From positions 1 through 49,054 of the forward strand of contig JABARW010000072.1 of the NCBI GenBank assembly GCA_019186845.1: DNA of 49,054 nt, written 5' to 3'. The position numbers and the translations under genes are program-made. The stretch comes from Planctomycetota bacterium (GTDB lineage: Bacteria > Planctomycetota > UBA8742 > UBA2392). The number at the start of each line of letters is the position of its first letter. Position 1 is the stretch's first letter. Under the pieces are notes generated by a model. The model saw nothing but the letters and a program-made list of their open reading frames with translations. It did no database searches and had not been told where the DNA came from. This document shows positions 8,623-16,929 of the stretch, piece by piece.

Positions 8623-9858
8623 ATGCGGCTTGCCCTCACCGTTCTCGGCTCGATGGCCCTGGCGCTGGCTGCCTGCGCAGCACCCGCCCGCAGCGGACCG
8701 AACAGCCAGGCCGGCACGAGCGGCAAGCGCGAGGGCAAGTCCGCGACTGACGCGGAGCCGCTTCACGCCACAGCCGCTGCTGATGCACAGGGTCCATGGC
8801 GGCACGAAGCCTCCATCGAGCGCGGCGTTGCCTTCCTGCTCCAGCACCAGAACAACGACGGCAGCTTTGGCGCCGCCCTGCCCGAGCGACCGGCCGACAT
8901 TTACACGGGAGGCGTGAATTCTTTTCACGCCTTCGGAAACGCCTCTTCGGCGCTGTGCTGCATGGCGTTGCTCGCGCAGACTTCCGGTCCCGGGATCGAT
9001 GAGGCCCTCAAGCGTGGCTATCGCTTTCTCGTGAGCGCCCCCAACGCCGCACGCGTGCGGGGCGACACGTTTTACAACACTTGGGCGCAAGCCTACATGC
9101 TCGAGGCCTTGGCGCGGGGACTGGCCGACACGCGCCTGGAATCCCTGCACGGAGCCATGCGCGAGCGCGCCAGACTCGAGATGGAGCGACTGTTCAAGTT
9201 GCAATCGCTGGACGGTGGCTTTGGTTACTACGACTTCGGCTGGAACCTGGTGAGGCCTACGGGCAACATCTCAACTCCAATGACAACATCGGCCGCACTG
9301 GTTGCATTGCGAGCCGCCAGTGACGCCGGCTTTGACGTGCCACGCCATGAAGTGACGTGCGCCCTGGACTACATGGAGCGCATGCGCGTGCCCAACGGAG
9401 CCTTTCTTTACTCCACGGGCCACAAGTATCGCCCCTTGGGCGATGCCAGCATGATCCGCGGGTCGCTGGGACGCTCCCAGGCGGGCAACTGCGCCCTGGC
9501 GGAGTGGGACCGCACTCTCACACCCAAGGACCTGCATCGGGGCATGGAGACCTTCTTCCGCGAGCACGTGTTCATTGAAATCGGGCGCTGCCGCCAGTAT
9601 CCCCACGAAGCCTGGTATGCCACGGCGCCTTACTACTACTACTTCGGCCACTATTACGCGGCTCGCAACCTCGCGATGCTGCCGCCCGCCGCCCGCGCCG
9701 AGATGGCCACCCGCCTGGCCGACACCGTGGCCAGAACCCAATTCGACGATGGCTCGTTCTGGGACTATCCCCTGTTTGGCTACACCAAGGCATACGGCAC
9801 GGGCTTTGGTGTGCTGATCATGAGTCATTGCCGCGCGCAGTTGCAGCCCGCGCGCTGA
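8623..9858 (+). CDS. Squalene-cyclase-like repeat lipoprotein
   Basis: The start is placed at ATG 8623 because GGAG at 8613-8616 gives six-base spacing and the product then begins MRLALTVLGSMALALAAC, a clean lipoprotein signal. ATG 8617 is the alternative. The 411-residue product has three visible QW-type repeats: FLLQHQNNDGSFGAAL, LFKLQSLDGGFGYYDFG and ARTQFDDGSFWDYPLFGY. These belong to the prenyltransferase/squalene oxidase alpha-alpha barrel superfamily. The Asp-rich catalytic motif of true hopene cyclases is not seen and the protein is exported, so lipid cyclisation is unlikely. A relative of the barrel part of the protein at 4711-7281. Confidence 0.75.
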   Translation: MRLALTVLGSMALALAACAAPARSGPNSQAGTSGKREGKSATDAEPLHATAAADAQGPWRHEASIERGVAFLLQHQNNDGSFGAALPERPADIYTGGVNSFHAFGNASSALCCMALLAQTSGPGIDEALKRGYRFLVSAPNAARVRGDTFYNTWAQAYMLEALARGLADTRLESLHGAMRERARLEMERLFKLQSLDGGFGYYDFGWNLVRPTGNISTPMTTSAALVALRAASDAGFDVPRHEVTCALDYMERMRVPNGAFLYSTGHKYRPLGDASMIRGSLGRSQAGNCALAEWDRTLTPKDLHRGMETFFREHVFIEIGRCRQYPHEAWYATAPYYYYFGHYYAARNLAMLPPAARAEMATRLADTVARTQFDDGSFWDYPLFGYTKAYGTGFGVLIMSHCRAQLQPAR

Positions 9859-9898
9859 CGGAGCGTTCTCGTTTTCGGCAAGCTGCGCCTCTCAGCCG

Positions 9899-10135
9899 TC
9901 AATCCAGGGCGCGTCGGGGTAGCGGGATGTTGAGCATGTTGCGCGTGCAGAGCTGGCGCAGCAGGTGCTTGGCACCTTCATCGCCGCCCAGCGCAGCCAG
10001 CACCAGCCAACCTGTCGCTTCGGCTACGCTGCGTTCCACGCCCCGCCCATAGAAAAAGCGCGCCGCCAGCTCACGTTGCGAGGCCGGGTGGCCGCGGCTG
10101 GCCTGCTCCATCAATTGGCGTACTTCGGCGTCCAT
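9899..10135 (-). CDS. Sel1-repeat mini-protein
   Basis: The 78-residue cytoplasmic protein contains about two Sel1-like (TPR-related) helical repeats: HPASQRELAARFFYGRGVER followed by a VAEATGWLVLAALGGDEGAK stretch. Repeats of this kind mediate protein-protein contacts. It has no signal peptide. It is divergent from the PLP enzyme gene, with only 26 bases between the two start codons, and converges on the lipoprotein gene upstream. The small size might mean a remnant of a longer Sel1 protein. Confidence 0.6.
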   Translation of the reverse strand: MDAEVRQLMEQASRGHPASQRELAARFFYGRGVERSVAEATGWLVLAALGGDEGAKHLLRQLCTRNMLNIPLPRRALD

Positions 10136-10161
10136 GCCCCGTTTATACTCGATTTTTGCCC

Positions 10162-11244
10162 ATGCCAGAACCGGCCCTGTTCGAGTGCCTGCCCCAGCTC
10201 AAGGGGCGTGTTCCCTTCACGCTGCTGGGCCAGTGGCCCACAGCCCTGGAACCCCTGAAACTGAAGGGCTTTGAAGGGCGCGACTTGTTCGTCAAGCGTG
10301 AGGACTTGAGCTCGCCCATCTACGGCGGCAACAAGATCCGCACCCTGGAAACCCTGCTGGCCCAGGCTCTGGAACGCGGGGCAAAGACCGTTTGGTCCAC
10401 GGGCGCCTACGGCAGCAACCACGCCCTGGCCGCGGCTCTTCACGCCCCGCGGCTGGGTCTGGCGCCGGCAGCGCTGCTCTTTCCGCAGCCGCCCACCCTC
10501 ACGGCCGCGGACAACCTGGCCCGCCTTGTTTCACTGGGCGTCAGACTCAGAGCCCTGCGTTCCATTGCCCTGTTTCCCTTGCGACTGGCGGTTCTTTACA
10601 CGTCAAAACTTCACTTCGTGATGTTGCCGGGTGGGGCCGTGGCGGTCGGGGCCCTGGGCCACGTCGGTGCGGCCCTGGAGCTGGCTCAGCAGGTTCGGGC
10701 GGCCACGGCACCCTGGCCCCGACACCTGATTGTGCCCGCGGGCAGCATCTGCACCGTCGCGGGCCTCCTTGCGGGGATTGCCGCGGCACGCGCGATGGAC
10801 CTCTGGGCCGGGCCCGCGCCTTGTGTCCATGCCATTCGTGTCACTCCCTGGCCCGTCACGGCCAAAGCCCGCATGACCGCATTGGCACGCCGGACCGCTT
10901 CCTTGATCGCTCGCTTGGGCGCCGCGGCAGGTAACCTCGCCGATATCTGCTCGCGTCTGGAGGTTCACGGCCGCTACCTTGGCCGGGGTTACGGAAAACC
11001 TTCAGAGCGCGGCCAGGCCGTCATCAACGAACTCGGTGGCACCCTGCCCTTTCCCCTGGAGTCCACCTACTCCGCCAAGGCCACGGCGGGCCTGCTTGAC
11101 CTCCTGCCGCGCTTGGACGGCGCGGCTGTGTTCTGGTCAACCAAGAGCAGCGCGCCGCTGCCGCCCCTGGACCCATCTCGCCTTGAACTCGCGCCCGTGC
11201 ATGTGCAGCGCTGGCTGGCCAGAGCGGGCCTCAGGGCCAAGTAA
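10162..11244 (+). CDS. PLP-dependent enzyme, D-cysteine desulfhydrase/ACC deaminase-like
   Basis: The product is 360 residues from ATG 10162; a TTG two codons earlier is the alternative. It is a fold-type II PLP enzyme: the VKREDLSSPIYGGNKIRTLE segment contains the Schiff-base Lys (K58) in the G-G-N-K-x-R signature of the ACC deaminase/D-cysteine desulfhydrase family, and the SNHALAAALHAPRLG segment follows the usual S-N-H substrate/phosphate motif. Typical members deaminate D-cysteine, D-serine or 1-aminocyclopropane-1-carboxylate. Substrate cannot be deduced here. The stop codon lies inside the first unit of a repeated terminator-like element. Confidence 0.78.
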   Translation: MPEPALFECLPQLKGRVPFTLLGQWPTALEPLKLKGFEGRDLFVKREDLSSPIYGGNKIRTLETLLAQALERGAKTVWSTGAYGSNHALAAALHAPRLGLAPAALLFPQPPTLTAADNLARLVSLGVRLRALRSIALFPLRLAVLYTSKLHFVMLPGGAVAVGALGHVGAALELAQQVRAATAPWPRHLIVPAGSICTVAGLLAGIAAARAMDLWAGPAPCVHAIRVTPWPVTAKARMTALARRTASLIARLGAAAGNLADICSRLEVHGRYLGRGYGKPSERGQAVINELGGTLPFPLESTYSAKATAGLLDLLPRLDGAAVFWSTKSSAPLPPLDPSRLELAPVHVQRWLARAGLRAK

Positions 11245-11328
11245 AAGGGGCGGCCCTTTGGCCGCACGATCAAAAGGGGCGGCCCTTTGGCCGCACGATC
11301 AAAAGGGGCGGCCCTTCGGCCGCCCCTT
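11243..11328. repeat. Triplicated 29-bp terminator-like repeat
   Basis: Three head-to-tail copies of a 29-bp unit lie at 11243-11271, 11272-11300 and 11301-11328. The first two are identical. The third ends differently and forms a perfect hairpin AAGGGGCGGCC-CTTC-GGCCGCCCCTT. Each unit begins AAAAGGGGCGGCC. The element separates the convergent PLP enzyme and aminopeptidase genes and the last copy should terminate transcription from both sides, because A-runs precede and T-runs follow the stem. Confidence 0.8.
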
Positions 11329-11350
11329 GTCACTGGAACGCTCAGCGCGA

Positions 11351-12919
11351 TCAGTGCTTGTGCAGGTGGCCGTCGCCGTGCTTGTGGCCGTGCTCGGAGT
11401 CCAGCTTGTGGCCCGGGTTGGCAAAGCAGTGTTCCGCGTACTCCACCAGGGCGCGCACCGGGCTTCCCGTCGGGCTCTTGGCATTCCAAAGCCCCCAGTT
11501 GTCGCCGTCGTAGAGGGCGCTGCCGGCAATGTCAAGGTGGACCCACTTCTGGCCCTCGTCAACGAACCGACGCAGGAACAGCCCGGCCGTGATGGTGCCC
11601 GGGTTGCCACCGATGTTCTTCATGTCCGCCACGGGACTGTCCAGCAGCTTGTCGTAGCAGTCAGGCAGAGGCAATTCCCACACGTTCTCGCCCACGCGGT
11701 TGAAGGCGTGCTCAAAGTGTTCGATGGTCTCGGCGTCGTTACCCATCATGGCTACAAACTTGCTGCCTACAGCCACAACAGCCGCGCCCGTGAGGGTGGC
11801 CATATCGACCACCACGCGGGGCTTGTAGTTGCGCTGGGTGTAGGTCAGGGCGTCGCAGAGGATCAGACGGCCCTCGGCGTCGGTGTTATCGACTTCGATG
11901 GTCTGGCCGCTCATCGAATGCAGTATGTCGCCCGGGTGGTAAGCCGTGCCGCTGATTTCGTTTTCAGTCGCCGGAACCACGCCCACGGCATTGATCGGCA
12001 GCTTGAGCGCGGCGATGGCGCCCAGCGCGCAGATCGTCGCTGCGCCGCCGCCCATGTCTCCCTTCATGCCCAGGCTGTTGGGCTTGATGTTGTAGCCGCC
12101 GGTGTCAAAGCACAGGCCCTTGCCCACGTAGGCCAGGGGCTTGTCGCCCTTCTTGCCGCCGTTCCACTCCAGGATGATCAGGCGCGCGGGATCGGCGCTG
12201 CCCGCGTTGACACCCAGGAAGCTGCCCATCTTCAGCTTCTCGAGCTCCGGCTTCTCAAGCACGCGGCACTTCAGGCCGGGAATCTTGGCCGCCATGTCCT
12301 TGGCGAACTTGGCCAGGTGGCGCGGCTTCATGAAATTGCTGGGTTCATTGACCAGGTCGCGAGCGTGGCAGGTGTAGGTGGCCACGATGGCGCCTCGCTC
12401 CTGGCCGGTCTTGACTTCGGCGAGGTGCTTGGCAGGCACTCCGGCAATGAGGGTCTTCTCAACCCACACGCGCTTGACGTGCTTGTCCTTGGTGTGGTGA
12501 TTCAGGAAACGATAGCTGCCAAAGATGGCAGCGTCCGCGATGGCACGGCCCAGATCGCGGGCCTTCACGCCCTCAGGCTCGCCGGCTACTTCAGTGGCCA
12601 TGGCAAGCGTCTTGATCTTCTGGGCGTCGATGGAGCCATGCCGGTAAACGTCGGCCAGTGCATCGGCAATGACTTTGCCGCAAGCCTTCTCGACCTTGCC
12701 CAGGCCCAGCAGAATCACGCGATCGGCCTTCACCGCGCCCTGGGCAGGCAGCACCATGATCTGACCGGACTTGCCCGAGAAGTCGCCCTTGAGGAAGAGC
12801 TTGCTGACGGCCGGACCGCAGGCGTAGTCCTTGAGGGGGTTGTCGGATTCAAAGGCTGGAATCACCAGCGCATCGGCCTTCACGTTCTCGCTGGCTTCCT
12901 TGGCATAGCTGAAATTCAT
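11351..12919 (-). CDS. pepA: Leucyl aminopeptidase (M17 family)
   Basis: The 522-residue cytosolic metallo-aminopeptidase releases N-terminal residues from peptides. The M17 signature NTDAEGRL is intact (D347, E349, R351), and the metal/catalytic residues K267, D272 and K279 lie in VGKGLCFDTGGYNIKP, with D288 in MKGDMGG. The usual FDSGG reads FDTGG, so it belongs to a divergent branch. The start is the ATG at 12919 behind GCGGAGAG. The C-terminus is a His/Lys-rich tail (EHGHKHGDGHLHKH) not found in the standard enzyme, perhaps a metal-collecting segment. The gene is divergent from the DUF3857 protein and converges on the PLP enzyme. Confidence 0.93.
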   Translation of the reverse strand: MNFSYAKEASENVKADALVIPAFESDNPLKDYACGPAVSKLFLKGDFSGKSGQIMVLPAQGAVKADRVILLGLGKVEKACGKVIADALADVYRHGSIDAQKIKTLAMATEVAGEPEGVKARDLGRAIADAAIFGSYRFLNHHTKDKHVKRVWVEKTLIAGVPAKHLAEVKTGQERGAIVATYTCHARDLVNEPSNFMKPRHLAKFAKDMAAKIPGLKCRVLEKPELEKLKMGSFLGVNAGSADPARLIILEWNGGKKGDKPLAYVGKGLCFDTGGYNIKPNSLGMKGDMGGGAATICALGAIAALKLPINAVGVVPATENEISGTAYHPGDILHSMSGQTIEVDNTDAEGRLILCDALTYTQRNYKPRVVVDMATLTGAAVVAVGSKFVAMMGNDAETIEHFEHAFNRVGENVWELPLPDCYDKLLDSPVADMKNIGGNPGTITAGLFLRRFVDEGQKWVHLDIAGSALYDGDNWGLWNAKSPTGSPVRALVEYAEHCFANPGHKLDSEHGHKHGDGHLHKH

Positions 12920-13083
12920 GGTCTCTCCGCAGAATTGTTCGGCGTGGGTTTATATCAAGCTGCCGCCCCGAGGGAAGCCCGGCACGCCCGGCCGCGACGC
13001 AATCCTGTCAGGCGGGGCCGCGATGATCCCGGTATCACGACGTTTTCTTCGCGTTGGGAGAGCACTTTGCGTAAGTTAACCTG

Positions 13084-16000
13084 ATGCAAAGACCCATCGC
13101 AAAACTGGCCCTGCTGGCCGCCCTGGCGCTTACGCCGCTTCTGTCATTGGGCTCATCTCATGCACCGGCACTGGCCCAGGACAGCCCCAAGCCGCCGGCC
13201 GCAGCACAGACCCCGGCAGCGGCCTTTGGCCGGGGATTCTGGACCCACTATTTGCAGGGTAATCCGGCCGCAGCCTACGAGGAACTGGCCGCCCTGCTGA
13301 AGTCCAAGCACTCGCTGAGCTTTGACGAACACCGTGCAGCTTTGGCTCTCCTGCGCAACCTTGCCCTGGAATCAGGCGATTTGGCGCGCCTGAAGGGTGA
13401 TCTGGCCGCCATGGAGACCGCCCCGGAGCGGTCCATGGCCGCTTTGACGTTCGAGCACACGCAAACCCTGCGCAAGTTGGGCCTTCACGGGGAGGCCGAC
13501 CAACTGTCCGGGTCGCTGGATTATGTGACAGACTGGTGGGTCTGCGGGCCCTTCGCCAACGAGCGCGGCCAAGGCTTCAGCGACGTTCTGGAGCCCGAGA
13601 GCAAACTTGACGCCCACGCCGCATACACCGGCAAAGACGGACAGTTGTGCAGCTTTCGCCGCCTGCCCGTCAAACCCGTGGATGGAGTAGTGGATTTGGG
13701 CGCCTTGCTGCGGCCCAAGACAGAGGCCGTGGCCTTCCTCATCACTGCGCTTTACCTGGAAAGCGAACCTGCCGACAAAGAGAAAACCGCCAACGCCGCT
13801 GTCAGTGTAGGGTCAGATGGACCCTTTCGCGTATTCTTCGGTGCTGCCCACAGAGACGACAGCGGCAATCTGGTCGCGGGCGGGCCGGTATCCGGAGTCG
13901 CACTGGAAAGCGAAGCCGAGCGCAAGTTGGGCTTCGACCAGGACGATAGCTGGGTGGGCTGGCGCAATGCCGATCAACAGCGCATCGGAGGCACCCACGT
14001 ATTCTCCAAGGGCTGGAACCTCATTCTGGTCAAATCGGCCGTCTCTGACGGTCCCTGGAGGATTCGCGTGCGGGCCGCAAGCCTGCCCAAGGGCCGGTTC
14101 GTCCAGACACTCAATGAAGTCCAGGAGGCCATCAAGGCCTCGGGCACTCGAGACCCGCTGGGGTTCCATCAATCTCCGGTGCGGGACGGCCAATTGGGCG
14201 AAGCGCTGGTAGAACTCTTTGCACCCGCCCTGGACCGAAACGACGGAAAAGCCCGCCGCATCCTCGCTGAACTGCAGGACAGCGCGCCGGACGCAAGGGC
14301 TGCATTGCGCTTTCTCCTGGCCGAGGCCTCCAAGAGCTCCGTGCGCGAAGCCTCGGGCCGCGAGGAAAACAGGCGCCGCGAGCTTCTGGAGCAGGTGCTG
14401 AAGCTGGAGCCCAAGGCCGCGCGCGCGGCCCTGGAGCTGGCCAAGTATTATTCAGGCACATTCCGCAATCCGACAGAGGCCGATCGCTACGCCAAGATGG
14501 CCGTGAAGCTTGCGCCCCAATGGGTGGAAGCGCGCGTGTTTGCCGCGCGCGTGGCCACGATGAAAGGCATCGACGGCGAGATTGAGCGCGAGCTGCATGC
14601 GCTTGTCGCGGAGTTTCCCCATCATCCCGCGGTGCTGCGCTTTGCGGGCTACTACCGCGGGCTGCGCGGCGACTACCGTGGCTCCGATGAACTGTTTGCG
14701 CGTTGCCTGGCAAAAGGGGATGCGACCGACGATTACTGCCGCGAGCGCCTGTTCTCGCGCGCCATTGAGCGCCTGGATGTCGAGGCTGCCCTGAGGCACG
14801 CCGCGGAAACACGAAGGCTCAATCCCTTCGACCTCGACACGAGCACCGGGCTGATCCGGATCTTCCTGGCCAAGGGCGACCTGGACCAGGCCCTGGCCGA
14901 GTGCGAACGAGCGCTCAGCCTCTGCCCACGGGACGACAACTTCCTGGCCTCCCGGGGCGAAGTGCTGCTGGCCATGAGCGCCGCGCGCCCCTCGGAGGCG
15001 GCGGCCCTGCGGGCGCGTGCCGTTGAGGCGTACCGGGAAGCCCTCAAAGCCAACCCCAACCGGGCAGACCTCGCGCGCTACCTTGAGTTCATCGCAGACG
15101 ACAAGCCCGAATGGGAAATCAGGCTGCAGGAGAACATCGAGGCCCGCATCCTCGACGCCCTCAAGCGCCCCCTGGATGGCAATGACCCCTACCGGATTGT
15201 CTACCGCGACGAGATCACCGTGGTGAACGAAGACGGCACGCGCAGTATCTTCAGCCAGTTCGCCTATCGCGTTTGCAACGACGACGGCCGCGAATTGCTT
15301 TCAAGCCTGGGGGCGCCCGCCTACGAAGACCAGCAGGGCCGCTGCGTCGGCGCCCGCGTCTACCGCGCGGACGGCAGCACCGAAGAGGGCCGCCGCGTCG
15401 GCGCAATGGCTGAGTTTCCGCCGCTGCGCCTGGGCGATGTGGTGCAGGTCCGCTTCCGCGTCAACGACACAGCCCAGAGCTTCTTTGGGGATTTCTTCGG
15501 CGCTATCGAGCCCCTGGCGGACTACGTGCCGGTCGATGAAGTCCGCCTGGCCTATGTGCTGCCCAAGACCCGCCGCTTTCATGAACACCTCGTCAACGGG
15601 GCCCCGGCCCGCCAGGAGAAGGACACCGGCAGCCACATGATCTGGACCTACCACGCTCTCTCGCTGCCCAAGATCGTCTACGAGCCCAGCATGCCCCCGC
15701 TGCGTCAGGTGGCCCCCACCGTACAGATCAGCACCTACCAGAACTGGTCGGACTGGGGACGCTGGTACTACAACCTGATCCGCCGCCAGCTTGAGCCCAC
15801 AACCGAAATGCGCGCCAAAGTGGACGAACTCACCCGGGGCAAGACCGATGAGCGCGAGAAAGCGCGGGCCATCTACCACTGGGTCGTCACTTCCGTGCGC
15901 TACAACGCCGACTGGCACTTCGGCGTCCATGGCTACAAGCCATTCACCGCCGGCGCCATCTTCGAGCGCTGCATCGGTGACTGCAAAGACAAGGCCATTC

Positions 16001-16914
16001 TGATGGTCACCATGCTCGGCATTGCCGGCATCAAGGCCTACCCTGTCATCATCAACCTCGAGGAGTACCGCGGCCACGAGGACATCACACTGCCGCTGCC
16101 GCACCACTTCAACCACGCCATTGCCTGCATTGAGTTCAGTGACGGCCGGCTGCACTACGTGGACGGCACAGCAACTTTCAACGGCTTTGACGAACTCCCG
16201 GGCGCCGATGCCGGAGCCCATGTCATCATCATCAAGCCCGAGGGTGGCGTGCGCGCGCAGATTCCCGCTGTGCCCGCCGAAAACAACCGCAATGAAACAC
16301 GGGCCACACTGGAATTCTTGCCGCAAGGTCGCGCGCGACTGACCGTGACCGAAACAGCCTCGGGCGACCGAGCCAGCTACCTGCGCGGCACCTACCTGCG
16401 AGAAGGCGAGCGCGTGAAGCGGCTGGAGGCCTACTGGGCGAGGCACAAACCCGGCGCCAAGGTCAGCGACGTCAAGGCCAACGACCTTTCGGACATCAAC
16501 AGCCAGCCTCGCATGAGCTACGTGGTGGAGCTGCCGGACGCATACACGCTGGACGCGCGCGGGAACATCGAAATGCGCGTGGCCCTCGACCCCCTGGACT
16601 GGGTGAAGAATCTGGCACCGCAGACCAGCAGGCGTACGGACCTGGTGCTGGGGGCTGCGCGTTCGTGGCGCTATGAAGTCAGCTTCACGCTGCCCGCGGG
16701 TGTCAGGCTCGAATCCATCCCCGACGAGTTCTCGGGAGAAAACGCCTGGGGCCGCTTCCACGTCAAGGTGGAGTCCAAGGACGGTCAAGTGACCATCTCG
16801 CGCGGCTTTGACCAGTTCGGCGGCGTGATTCCGCGCGAGCGCTACGCCGAAGTGCGCAAGCTGCTATCCGAACACGACCGCGCCGAAGCCGCCATCCTGC
16901 GCATTGTCCGCTGA
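13084..16914 (+). CDS. Exported TPR-DUF3857-transglutaminase protein, active type
   Basis: The 1276-residue protein has a Sec signal peptide (cleavage near ALAQD). A helical N-terminal region includes TPR-like repeats at about 430-680. DUF3857 follows at about 700-880 (beta-rich, beginning near IVYRDEITVVNEDGT). A transglutaminase/protease-like core at about 915-1060 has the papain-like triad: Cys967 in CIGDCKDKA, His in HFNHAIACIE and Asp in HYVDGTATF. The C-terminal beta domain resembles DUF2135/DUF3858-like ends. This architecture is common in Bacteroidetes and Planctomycetes but its substrate is unknown; it may act on surface peptides or cell-wall links. No clear Shine-Dalgarno site precedes the ATG. 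The next gene, a paralogue, starts 16 bases downstream. Confidence 0.82.
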   Translation: MQRPIAKLALLAALALTPLLSLGSSHAPALAQDSPKPPAAAQTPAAAFGRGFWTHYLQGNPAAAYEELAALLKSKHSLSFDEHRAALALLRNLALESGDLARLKGDLAAMETAPERSMAALTFEHTQTLRKLGLHGEADQLSGSLDYVTDWWVCGPFANERGQGFSDVLEPESKLDAHAAYTGKDGQLCSFRRLPVKPVDGVVDLGALLRPKTEAVAFLITALYLESEPADKEKTANAAVSVGSDGPFRVFFGAAHRDDSGNLVAGGPVSGVALESEAERKLGFDQDDSWVGWRNADQQRIGGTHVFSKGWNLILVKSAVSDGPWRIRVRAASLPKGRFVQTLNEVQEAIKASGTRDPLGFHQSPVRDGQLGEALVELFAPALDRNDGKARRILAELQDSAPDARAALRFLLAEASKSSVREASGREENRRRELLEQVLKLEPKAARAALELAKYYSGTFRNPTEADRYAKMAVKLAPQWVEARVFAARVATMKGIDGEIERELHALVAEFPHHPAVLRFAGYYRGLRGDYRGSDELFARCLAKGDATDDYCRERLFSRAIERLDVEAALRHAAETRRLNPFDLDTSTGLIRIFLAKGDLDQALAECERALSLCPRDDNFLASRGEVLLAMSAARPSEAAALRARAVEAYREALKANPNRADLARYLEFIADDKPEWEIRLQENIEARILDALKRPLDGNDPYRIVYRDEITVVNEDGTRSIFSQFAYRVCNDDGRELLSSLGAPAYEDQQGRCVGARVYRADGSTEEGRRVGAMAEFPPLRLGDVVQVRFRVNDTAQSFFGDFFGAIEPLADYVPVDEVRLAYVLPKTRRFHEHLVNGAPARQEKDTGSHMIWTYHALSLPKIVYEPSMPPLRQVAPTVQISTYQNWSDWGRWYYNLIRRQLEPTTEMRAKVDELTRGKTDEREKARAIYHWVVTSVRYNADWHFGVHGYKPFTAGAIFERCIGDCKDKAILMVTMLGIAGIKAYPVIINLEEYRGHEDITLPLPHHFNHAIACIEFSDGRLHYVDGTATFNGFDELPGADAGAHVIIIKPEGGVRAQIPAVPAENNRNETRATLEFLPQGRARLTVTETASGDRASYLRGTYLREGERVKRLEAYWARHKPGAKVSDVKANDLSDINSQPRMSYVVELPDAYTLDARGNIEMRVALDPLDWVKNLAPQTSRRTDLVLGAARSWRYEVSFTLPAGVRLESIPDEFSGENAWGRFHVKVESKDGQVTISRGFDQFGGVIPRERYAEVRKLLSEHDRAEAAILRIVR

Positions 16915-16929
16915 AGAATCGAGGCTGCC

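Noticed and set aside
11243..11328. CRISPR array
   Set aside because: The three units are contiguous without spacers and resemble a terminator.
10979..13084. Long plus-strand frame of 701 codons
   Set aside because: It is the reverse shadow of the aminopeptidase gene in GC-rich sequence. The minus-strand product has the complete M17 signature.
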